Part shown: in pieces, positions 6,203-11,902 of the stretch
Layout of the letters: the number at the start of each line of letters is the position of its first letter
Numbering within the stretch: the stretch's first letter is position 1
Assembly: GCA_964522445.1 (NCBI GenBank)
Contig: CAZFUY010000093.1
Coordinates: 1 to 11,902 of the forward strand
Length of the DNA: 11,902 nucleotides
Origin: CAZFUY01 sp964522445
GTDB taxonomy: Bacteria; Pseudomonadota; Gammaproteobacteria; SZUA-229
Direction: 5' to 3'
The notes under the pieces: model-generated
Told to the model about the DNA's origin: nothing
What the model saw: only the letters and a program-made list of their open reading frames with translations
Databases searched by the model: none
Translations under genes and position numbers: made by a program

Positions 6203-7513
6203 ATGTCAAGTGGTTTTAAAAAATCCTTAATCGCAGTGTCGATTTCAAGTTTATTGGCTTCGTCTGCTGCTTTTGCAACGAATGGCTATTTTGCCCACGG
6301 TTATGGTATCAAAGCCAAAGGTATGGGTGGGGCAGGTGTGGCTTATTCACAGGATGCCTTAGCGGCAGCAACTAATCCAGCAGGAATGGTGCGTGTAGGT
6401 AATAGAATCGATATGGGAGTTGAACTTTTCAAGCCTGATCGTTCTGTTACAACGGCATGGCCATCAGGAGCGGTACATACTGTAGAAGGCAATGAGGATG
6501 AATATTTCTTTATTCCAGAATTTGGTTATAACCAGATGTTAGATAATAAAAGTTCATTTGGTGTATCTGTATTTGGTAATGGCGGTATGAATACGTCATA
6601 CGATGAACGGATTTTTAGTAATACTACTGGGTTTGGTGGTAAGACCGGGATTAATTTAATACAGCTTTTTATTGCACCCACATATTCAATGAAGCTGGAT
6701 GATAAAAGCTCAATAGGTGTTTCACTTAATCTGGCATATCAGCAGTTTGAGGCTACTGGTTTAGGTGATTTTTGTGGTTTTGGTCCTGGAGGTAACCCAG
6801 CAGGGTGTGCTGATGGTGAAACAGGTCTATCAGGACAGGGTAAGGATTCTTCTACCGGTATGGGACTTCGTATTGGTTATTTAACCCAGCTAACGGATGA
6901 ATTATCTATAGGCGTGACGTATCAGACGGTCACGAGTATGAGTAAATTTAGTAAATATGACCAGCTATTTGCTGAACAGGGTGATTTTGATATCCCATCA
7001 AATTATGCCATTGGTATTGCTTATAAAGCGACGCCTGCAGTAAATGTTTTGCTTGATGTGGAGAAAATTAATTACACTGATGTGAAAGCTATCTCAAACC
7101 CCAATACTGGCTTTTCAAATCCTACAGCGCCTAATGGTACAGGTGGTGCGCTTGGTGATGACAATGGCCCCGGTTTTGGTTGGGATGATATGACTGTAAT
7201 TAAGCTGGGAGTTGATTATCAGGTGAATGATAATCTTGTTTTAAGAGCGGGGTATAATCATGGTGGTCAGCCCATTCCTTCAGGAGAAACATTATTTAAT
7301 GTGATTGCGCCTGCAGTAGTGGAAGATCACTATACTTTTGGTGCAACCTGGATGTTAGGTAATGATGCTGAGCTATCCGCTTACTATATGCATGCTCCTT
7401 CAGTTACGGTTACAGGCAGCAGCCCAGGTGCGGCTGGAATGCAAAATGCGGGCCATAGTGATTTAACTATGTCACAGGACGCATTGGCAATTGCCTATGG
7501 TTGGAAGTTTTAG
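6203..7513 (+). CDS. OmpP1/FadL/TodX-family outer-membrane transport protein
   Basis: FadL-family proteins are 14-strand outer-membrane barrels that let hydrophobic molecules such as long-chain fatty acids or aromatics cross. The 436-residue protein has a signal peptide (about 1-25, cleavage after SSAAFA). The family's N-terminal block follows: NGYFAHGYGIKAKGMGGAG (27-45) and DALAAATNPAGM (51-62) with the NPA motif. Repeated aromatic and glycine beta strands run to a C-terminal ...IAYGWKF ending in phenylalanine, the barrel-insertion signature. Cysteines 191 and 202 bracket a glycine-rich external loop and may form a disulfide. The start is fixed by GAGGAT 8 bases upstream. The substrate cannot be told from sequence. 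The gene is monocistronic, with a terminator immediately after. Confidence 0.9.
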   Translation: MSSGFKKSLIAVSISSLLASSAAFATNGYFAHGYGIKAKGMGGAGVAYSQDALAAATNPAGMVRVGNRIDMGVELFKPDRSVTTAWPSGAVHTVEGNEDEYFFIPEFGYNQMLDNKSSFGVSVFGNGGMNTSYDERIFSNTTGFGGKTGINLIQLFIAPTYSMKLDDKSSIGVSLNLAYQQFEATGLGDFCGFGPGGNPAGCADGETGLSGQGKDSSTGMGLRIGYLTQLTDELSIGVTYQTVTSMSKFSKYDQLFAEQGDFDIPSNYAIGIAYKATPAVNVLLDVEKINYTDVKAISNPNTGFSNPTAPNGTGGALGDDNGPGFGWDDMTVIKLGVDYQVNDNLVLRAGYNHGGQPIPSGETLFNVIAPAVVEDHYTFGATWMLGNDAELSAYYMHAPSVTVTGSSPGAAGMQNAGHSDLTMSQDALAIAYGWKF

Positions 7514-7541
7514 AAAAATAACTAATTAATATTTAAATTTT

Positions 7542-7571
7542 AAAGGCCATGTTATTCATGGCCTTTTTTTT
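7542..7571 (+). terminator. Rho-independent terminator after the fadL-like gene
   Basis: AAAGGCCATG (7542-7551) pairs perfectly with CATGGCCTTT (7557-7566) over a 5-base loop and runs into eight T (7564-7571). It lies 28 bases past the stop codon. Confidence 0.92.
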
Positions 7572-7647
7572 GTGCTTAAGCATTAGCAGTTAAGAATATT
7601 CTAAATATAAGTTTTTGTTTTTAAATATATTTTTATTCAAATACTCG

Positions 7648-7676
7648 TTGACAACAATTATCCGTGGGGTTAATTT
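7648..7676 (+). promoter_or_regulatory. Candidate promoter for the 307-residue exported protein gene
   Basis: A consensus TTGACA (7648-7653) is followed after 17 bases by TAATTT (7671-7676), about 60 bases before the start codon. The -35 is perfect and the -10 is poor. The gene lies behind a strong terminator, so it needs a promoter in this interval. Confidence 0.5.
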
Positions 7677-7738
7677 TAGCCAGCGTAATTTTTCGCGTGG
7701 TTCAAATATAAACCTTTAGGGGATGGAGAAATATTAAA

Positions 7739-8662
7739 ATGAAAATAAAATCACTATATTCTTTTGCATTTGCATTAGTTATTAGTCTGGTAGCAACAGC
7801 TGCCCACGCAGGTAAAACATATCTTCCTTTTGTTTTAGCTTCTAATGATACAGGTACAATTTCTGACAAGCTGGAAGGTACTAAAGCGGCATTGCAAAGT
7901 AATGGTTTTGAAATTGCAGGTGAGTATTCGCCTTTTGCAGGTGCTCATATTATTGTGGTGACAAATGCTGAACTGAAAAAAGCAGCGGCTAGTCATGATC
8001 GTGGTGGCTATGTGGCAGCACAACGTATTTCTTTAACAGAAATGGGTGGTAAAACTCAAATTTCTTATACAAACCCATACTATATGGCCAAGGCTTATCA
8101 TATTAAATCCAGTCTTCCTGCAACTTCAGCGGCATTAAAAAAAGCGCTTGGTTTTACTAAAAACTTCGGTCCTGCAAAAGGCCTGGATGATGATGATTTA
8201 GAAGGCTATCATTATACTTTTGGTATGGAATATTTTGATGAGCCTCTGGAACTAGCCAGTGCAAGCCATGATAAGCTGGTCTCTACAATTGAGAAAAACT
8301 TAGGAGCTAAAAAAGGTGGCACAATGCAGGTTTACCGCATTGATATTCCTGGCACCAAACAGACTTTAATTGGTGTGGGCATGAAAGCGTCAGACGAAGA
8401 TGGCAAATACATGGATGAAACATTCATTATGAGTGAAATTGATTTTAAACCAATTCGTTCAACTGCTCATCTGCCATATGAAATTTTAGTTAAAGGTAAT
8501 GAAGCAGAAGCTCTACATGCACGTTTCCGTATTGCAATTAACTTCCCTGACCTGGCAATGATGGGTGATAATAGCTTTATGAATATTATGCCTACGCCAG
8601 ATGCTATTAAAGAAACTTTAACAGCTGTTGCGGGTGGTTCAGAGTCAGAAGAAGACTTCTAA
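7739..8662 (+). CDS. Exported protein of unknown function, possibly DUF302-like N-terminal half
   Basis: I do not recognise this 307-residue protein as a named enzyme. A clear Sec signal peptide (about 1-24, ending TAAHA) sends it to the periplasm. The first mature half (about 25-135) has an alternating helix/strand look; its GTISDKLEGTKAALQSNGFE start and GGKTQISYTNPYYMAKAY end recall DUF302-type domains, a weak impression only. A linker with LDDDDLEG (about 149-156) leads to a second alpha/beta half (about 158-290) and an acidic tail SESEEDF. There is no cysteine anywhere, no lipobox, no haem motif and no obvious catalytic signature. The ATG is preceded by GGAG with 10-base spacing. It is monocistronic, between a consensus -35 box and a strong terminator, which suggests a well-expressed stand-alone protein. 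Confidence 0.85.
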   Translation: MKIKSLYSFAFALVISLVATAAHAGKTYLPFVLASNDTGTISDKLEGTKAALQSNGFEIAGEYSPFAGAHIIVVTNAELKKAAASHDRGGYVAAQRISLTEMGGKTQISYTNPYYMAKAYHIKSSLPATSAALKKALGFTKNFGPAKGLDDDDLEGYHYTFGMEYFDEPLELASASHDKLVSTIEKNLGAKKGGTMQVYRIDIPGTKQTLIGVGMKASDEDGKYMDETFIMSEIDFKPIRSTAHLPYEILVKGNEAEALHARFRIAINFPDLAMMGDNSFMNIMPTPDAIKETLTAVAGGSESEEDF

Positions 8663-8688
8663 GTCGTTATTTCTGATTTAAGCTATAT

Positions 8689-8722
8689 AAAAGCCCCGAC
8701 CTTTTGGTCGGGGCTTTTTTTT
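8689..8722 (+). terminator. Strong rho-independent terminator after the 307-residue protein gene
   Basis: A perfect 13-bp stem (8689-8701 with 8706-8718) with GCCCCGACC core closes on a TTTT loop and ends in eight T (8715-8722). It isolates the gene from the ilv operon. Confidence 0.95.
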
Positions 8723-8737
8723 GTTTAAAAAATAGAA

Positions 8738-8807
8738 ATGTCTATTGCATAGACATAGAGAGCATGGTGTTTTTCTAATAAATTCCACTGTGCCGCCATG
8801 ACTCTCT
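8738..8807 (+). promoter_or_regulatory. Adjacent inverted repeats upstream of ilvI
   Basis: ATGTCTA (8738-8744) and TAGACAT (8750-8756) form a 7-bp perfect inverted repeat, a shape typical of protein operators. Directly after it, AGAGAGCATGG (8757-8767) can pair with CCATGACTCTCT (8796-8807) with one bulged A, an 11-bp stem. If transcription starts upstream these are leader structures; if it starts near 8860 they are upstream DNA sites. No leader peptide rich in Ile, Val or Leu codons is present. Confidence 0.4.
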
Positions 8808-8825
8808 GACATGTGCTTTTTTTAA

Positions 8826-8854
8826 TTGCAGTCTTTAGTCTTTAGCTGTCTAAT
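8826..8854 (+). promoter_or_regulatory. Candidate promoter of the ilvIHC operon
   Basis: TTGCAG (8826-8831) and TCTAAT (8849-8854) are 17 bases apart, about 85-110 bases before ilvI. The match is moderate. The spacer contains a tandem GTCTTTA repeat. Confidence 0.4.
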
Positions 8855-8938
8855 GCTACACTTCGTGGCTTGCGTTTTTTTATGATGTTTATAAAAGTCT
8901 ATGATTTATAAGGTTTTTTACAGTTTGGGAGCAATAAG

Positions 8939-10636
8939 GTGGAATTAACTGGTGCTGAAATAGTTGTTCAATCACTAATCGAAGAAGGTGTTGAACACGT
9001 TTTTGGTTATCCTGGTGGTGCTGTTTTGCATATTTATGATGCATTGCATAAGCAGGATAAACTGGAGCATATTCTGGTGCGCCATGAACAGGCAGCAGCT
9101 CATGCGGCTGACGGTTATGCGCGTAGTACAGGAAAGCCGGGGGTTGTGCTGGTAACTTCTGGTCCGGGTTCTACTAATGCTGTTACGGGTATTGCTACGG
9201 CCTATATGGATTCTATTCCCATGGTTGTGCTTACAGGGCAGGTGCCGCGCCCATTGATTGGTAATGATGCCTTTCAGGAAGTGGACTCTGTTGGTATCAC
9301 TCGTCCTATTGTTAAGCATAACTTTCTTATTGAAGATGTAAATGATATTGCATCAACATTGAAAAAAGCCTTTTATGTAGCAACCACTGGTCGCCCAGGT
9401 CCTGTTGTTGTTGATATCCCTAAAGATATTACAGCGCACATAGCAGAGTTTAGTTATCCGCGTGAAATAAAGATGCGCTCATACCATCCAACGGTAAAAG
9501 GCCATACAGGGCAAATTAAAAAAGCACTGGAACTGGCTGTGGATGCCAAACGGCCAATGATTTATAGCGGTGGTGGTGTGATTTTAAGTAATGCATCAGA
9601 TGAATTGATTGCATTTACTAAATCATTGAATGCCCCCATTACTAATACACTAATGGGTTTAGGTGCTTTTCCCGCTAATGAAGATAACTTTGTTGGCATG
9701 CTGGGCATGCACGGCACTTATGAAGCCAATATGTCCATGCATCATTGTGATGTGCTTATCGCTATTGGTGCGCGTTTTGATGATCGCGTAACCGGTAATC
9801 TGGAAAAATTCTGTCCTGATGCATCCATTATTCATATTGATGTGGATCCTGCATCTATTTCAAAAAATGTAAAAGTTGATGTGCCTATTGTAGGTGATGT
9901 AAAGCAGGTATTGGCTGAGCTTAATAAACTGCTGGAAGGAGATAAACGTCGGCCAGAAAAAGGAGACATACAGAACTGGTGGCAACAAATAGAAGAATGG
10001 CGCGCGCAGGATTGTTTAAAATTTGATCGTAATAGCGGCACTATTAAACCGCAGTTTGTTGTTGAACAATTGCATGAAGTAACAGCGGGTGATGCTTTTG
10101 TAACTTCAGATGTCGGTCAGCATCAGATGTTTGCAGCACAGTATTATGGCTTTAATAAACCACGTCGCTGGATTAATTCTGGCGGTCTGGGCACTATGGG
10201 CTTTGGGTTGCCCGCAGCAATGGGCGTGCAAATGGCGCATCCAGATGAAACGGTTGCCTGTATTACAGGTGAAGGCAGTATCCAGATGTGTATCCAGGAA
10301 CTGGCAACCTGTAAACAATATGCATTGCCGTTAAAAATTATTAATTTAAATAATCGTTTTCTTGGCATGGTGCGCCAGTGGCAGGAGTTTTTCTATGAAA
10401 AACGTTATGCCAGTTCATATATGGATTCATTACCTGACTTTGTAGCCCTGGCAGAAGCTTACGGGCATGTAGGTATTCTTGTCGAAAAACCAGAAGATGT
10501 AAAAAAAGCACTTGAAGACGCCGTAGGTAAATATAAAGATCGTTTAGTGTTTATTGATTTCATTACGGATCGTGAAGAGAATGTTTATCCAATGGTGCCT
10601 GCCGGTGCAGGTCTTAATGAAATGATTTTAATATAG
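8939..10636 (+). CDS. ilvI: Acetohydroxyacid (acetolactate) synthase, large catalytic subunit
   Basis: This enzyme condenses two pyruvates, or pyruvate with 2-oxobutyrate, in the first common step of valine, leucine and isoleucine synthesis. The 565-residue protein shows the three domains of the family. The N-terminal domain has VFGYPGGAVLHIYDAL (21-36) and catalytic glutamate E50 in RHEQAA. The middle FAD-binding domain has GARFDDRVTGNL (277-288). The C-terminal thiamin-diphosphate domain has GEGS (444-447) through NN (471-472); the usual metal-ligand aspartate is glutamate here, as I recall for Pseudomonas-like enzymes. The start is GTG, chosen because GGGAG lies 7 bases upstream and MELTGAE matches the family N terminus. 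It is followed 9 bases on by ilvH. The IlvI type fits better than IlvB or IlvG because of the partner. Confidence 0.97.
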   Translation: MELTGAEIVVQSLIEEGVEHVFGYPGGAVLHIYDALHKQDKLEHILVRHEQAAAHAADGYARSTGKPGVVLVTSGPGSTNAVTGIATAYMDSIPMVVLTGQVPRPLIGNDAFQEVDSVGITRPIVKHNFLIEDVNDIASTLKKAFYVATTGRPGPVVVDIPKDITAHIAEFSYPREIKMRSYHPTVKGHTGQIKKALELAVDAKRPMIYSGGGVILSNASDELIAFTKSLNAPITNTLMGLGAFPANEDNFVGMLGMHGTYEANMSMHHCDVLIAIGARFDDRVTGNLEKFCPDASIIHIDVDPASISKNVKVDVPIVGDVKQVLAELNKLLEGDKRRPEKGDIQNWWQQIEEWRAQDCLKFDRNSGTIKPQFVVEQLHEVTAGDAFVTSDVGQHQMFAAQYYGFNKPRRWINSGGLGTMGFGLPAAMGVQMAHPDETVACITGEGSIQMCIQELATCKQYALPLKIINLNNRFLGMVRQWQEFFYEKRYASSYMDSLPDFVALAEAYGHVGILVEKPEDVKKALEDAVGKYKDRLVFIDFITDREENVYPMVPAGAGLNEMILI

Positions 10637-10645
10637 GAATCCAGA

Positions 10646-11137
10646 ATGAAACATATAATTTCAATACTTCTGGAAAATGAAGCAGGTGCGTTATCAAGAG
10701 TTGCAGGATTGTTTTCAGCGCGAGCATATAATATTGAGTCACTTACCGTTGCGCCAACAGATGATGATAGTTTATCTCGTATGACATTAGTGACATCGGG
10801 TACAGAGGAAATTGTCGAACAGATTATGAAACAGCTTAATAAACTGATTGATGTGGTTAAGCTGATTGATTTGACAGAAAGTGGTCATATAGAAAGTGAA
10901 TTAATGCTGGCGAAAGTGCAGGCAACAGGTGACGCAAGAAGCGAAGTAAAACGCCTGACGGATATTTTTCATGGCCATATCATCGATGTGACAGATGCCA
11001 GCTACACAGTTGAAATGACAGGTACAGGTGACAAGCTGGATGCATTTCTAACATCTTTATCCAGCATTACTATTTATGAAGTGGTTCGCTCGGGTGTTAT
11101 TGGAATATGTCGAGGCGATAAAACACTAACATTGTAG
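10646..11137 (+). CDS. ilvH: Acetolactate synthase small (regulatory) subunit
   Basis: IlvH binds IlvI, raises its activity and gives feedback inhibition by valine. The 163-residue length equals E. coli IlvH. An N-terminal ACT domain (about 3-78) starts HIISILLENEAGALSRVAGL, with the valine-site region NEAGALSR and the YNIESLTVAPT strand. The C-terminal small-subunit domain (about 83-158) follows, ending RSGVIGICRGDKTLTL. Its ribosome site AGGAA overlaps the ilvI stop TAG, indicating translational coupling. The final TTG codon and the TAG stop lie within the left arm of a REP element, so the repeat has taken over the very end of the gene without shortening it. Confidence 0.97.
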   Translation: MKHIISILLENEAGALSRVAGLFSARAYNIESLTVAPTDDDSLSRMTLVTSGTEEIVEQIMKQLNKLIDVVKLIDLTESGHIESELMLAKVQATGDARSEVKRLTDIFHGHIIDVTDASYTVEMTGTGDKLDAFLTSLSSITIYEVVRSGVIGICRGDKTLTL

Positions 11138-11196
11138 GAGCGGCTTTAGCCGCGATAATTTAGCTTACGACCATCGCGGCTAAAGCCGCTCCTACA
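11133..11196. repeat. REP element with perfect 24-bp inverted arms between ilvH and ilvC
   Basis: The left arm 11133-11156 (begins TGTAGGAGCGGCTTTAGC) is the exact reverse complement of 11173-11196, with a 16-base spacer. TGTAGGAGCGGCTTTAGCCG-type palindromes are widespread intergenic repeats in gammaproteobacteria, known from memory. Each arm also contains a self-complementary core (GCGGCTTTAGCCGC-like). In the ilv mRNA it would fold into a long GC-rich stem without a T tract, so it more likely stabilises or partly attenuates the transcript than ends it. It is far more GC-rich than its surroundings. Confidence 0.9.
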
Positions 11197-11231
11197 TTAA
11201 AATTTTTAAAATATTTATTGGGAATAAAACC

Positions 11232-11902
11232 ATGAGCTTGAATATTTATTACGACAAAGATTGTGACCTTTCAATCATTAAAGGTAAGAAAGTAACCATC
11301 GTGGGTTATGGTTCACAGGGCCACGCACACGCATTGAATTTAAAAGATTCTGGTGTTGATGTAACGGTTGCTTTACGTGCGGGTTCTAGTTCTGCTGTTA
11401 AAGCTGAAAATGAAGGCTTAAAAGTTTCATCCGTAGCCGATGCGGTTAAAACAGCTGACGTTGTTATGATTTTAACGCCTGATGAATTTCAATCTACATT
11501 ATATAAAGATGAGATTGAGCCTAATCTTAAAAATGGTGCAACTCTGGCATTTGCTCACGGCTTTGCTATTCACTATAACCAGATTGTTCCGCGTGAAGAT
11601 ATTGACGTTATTATGATTGCACCAAAAGCACCGGGTCATACTGTGCGTAGTGAATTTGTTCGTGGTGGCGGTGTTCCAGATTTAATCGCAATATTCCAGA
11701 ATGCATCAGGCAAGGCCAAAGAACTTGCATTATCTTATGCTTCCGGTGTGGGTGGTGGTCGTACTGCAATTATCGAAACAACCTTTAAAGATGAAACAGA
11801 AACAGATTTATTTGGTGAGCAGGCAGTGCTTTGTGGGGGTGCTGTTGAGCTGGTTAAAATGGGTTTCGAAACATTAACTGAAGCCGGTTATGCACCAGAA
11901 AT
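11232..11902 (+). CDS. ilvC: Ketol-acid reductoisomerase, N-terminal part (cut by window edge)
   Basis: IlvC isomerises and reduces acetolactate or acetohydroxybutyrate with NADPH, the second step of branched-chain amino-acid synthesis. 223 codons plus two bases are visible without a stop; class I enzymes have about 338 residues, so about a third is missing. The N-terminal Rossmann domain has GYGSQGHAHALNLKDSG (25-41) and the cofactor-specifying loop LRAGSSS (48-54), which suits NADPH. Catalytic H109 lies in FAHGFAIHY. The knotted C-terminal domain begins about residue 183 with DETETDLFGEQ, whose D192 and E196 are the magnesium ligands. GGGA 8 bases upstream sets the ATG. It is the third gene of ilvIHC, 94 bases after ilvH, across the REP element. 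Confidence 0.97.
   Translation, partial: MSLNIYYDKDCDLSIIKGKKVTIVGYGSQGHAHALNLKDSGVDVTVALRAGSSSAVKAENEGLKVSSVADAVKTADVVMILTPDEFQSTLYKDEIEPNLKNGATLAFAHGFAIHYNQIVPREDIDVIMIAPKAPGHTVRSEFVRGGGVPDLIAIFQNASGKAKELALSYASGVGGGRTAIIETTFKDETETDLFGEQAVLCGGAVELVKMGFETLTEAGYAPE

Noticed and set aside
8663..8938. Attenuator leader peptide for the ilv operon
   Set aside because: The few ATG-started frames in this interval are only about 3 to 5 codons long and not enriched in Ile, Val or Leu codons, and the only terminator belongs to the upstream gene.
11133..11196. Intrinsic terminator between ilvH and ilvC
   Set aside because: The stem is strong but no T run follows the right arm, and ilvC continues the pathway with no clear promoter in between; the arms fit a REP repeat better.
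1..11902. CRISPR array, toxin-antitoxin pair, phage-defence or prophage genes
   Set aside because: No regularly spaced direct repeats and no genes of these classes are visible; all larger genes are metabolic, envelope or sulfur-oxidation genes, plus one unknown exported protein.

Overview
The window looks like chromosomal DNA of an AT-rich, sulfur-oxidising bacterium, most probably a gammaproteobacterium. The evidence is a periplasmic Sox thiosulfate-oxidation gene block, a DsrE2-type sulfurtransferase beside a small rhodanese, a BepA-type outer-membrane quality-control protease, and an ilvI-ilvH-ilvC operon whose IlvI carries the GEGS variant of the thiamin-diphosphate motif that I recall from Pseudomonas-like enzymes. 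Two dispersed inverted repeats of the REP/MITE kind fit the same group. I cannot name the species from sequence alone.

Layout. 1-51 is the 3' end of a tRNA-Lys(UUU), followed by its terminator and a short REP-like inverted repeat. 283-2387 is a minus-strand operon, soxX-soxY-soxZ-soxA in transcription order, closed by a bidirectional terminator at 226-258. A 484-bp AT-rich stretch without genes separates it from bepA (2872-4299, minus). Upstream of bepA, a bidirectional terminator ends the minus-strand dsrE2-like gene (4458-4973). That gene is divergent from a single-domain rhodanese (5386-5706, plus) across 412 bp holding good candidate promoters for both. A 496-bp gap (5707-6202) holds the rhodanese terminator, an 83-bp MITE-like element with perfect 22-bp ends, and a leader hairpin. 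Next come a FadL-family outer-membrane channel (6203-7513) and an exported protein of unknown function (7739-8662), each with its own terminator. The window closes with ilvI (8939-10636), ilvH (10646-11137) and the first two thirds of ilvC (11232 to the edge). A perfect 24-bp inverted REP element lies between ilvH and ilvC and supplies the ilvH stop codon.

How the genes work together. SoxXA (c-type cytochromes) couples thiosulfate to the C-terminal cysteine of SoxY in the SoxYZ carrier. SoxB, which releases sulfate, and SoxCD are absent here, so the pathway must be completed elsewhere in the genome or the sulfane sulfur sent to another route. The rhodanese and DsrE2-like proteins are cytoplasmic-side persulfide relay proteins of the type that feed sulfur to reverse dissimilatory sulfite reductase or heterodisulfide-reductase-like pathways. 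IlvI and IlvH form acetohydroxyacid synthase and IlvC the next enzyme of valine/isoleucine synthesis; they have no evident link to sulfur oxidation.

I see no clear undescribed multi-gene system. The points most worth a second look are the unknown 307-residue exported protein, the divergent rhodanese/dsrE2 pair without tusA, the soxB-less sox operon with a one-haem SoxA, and the two repeat elements next to fadL and inside the ilv operon.
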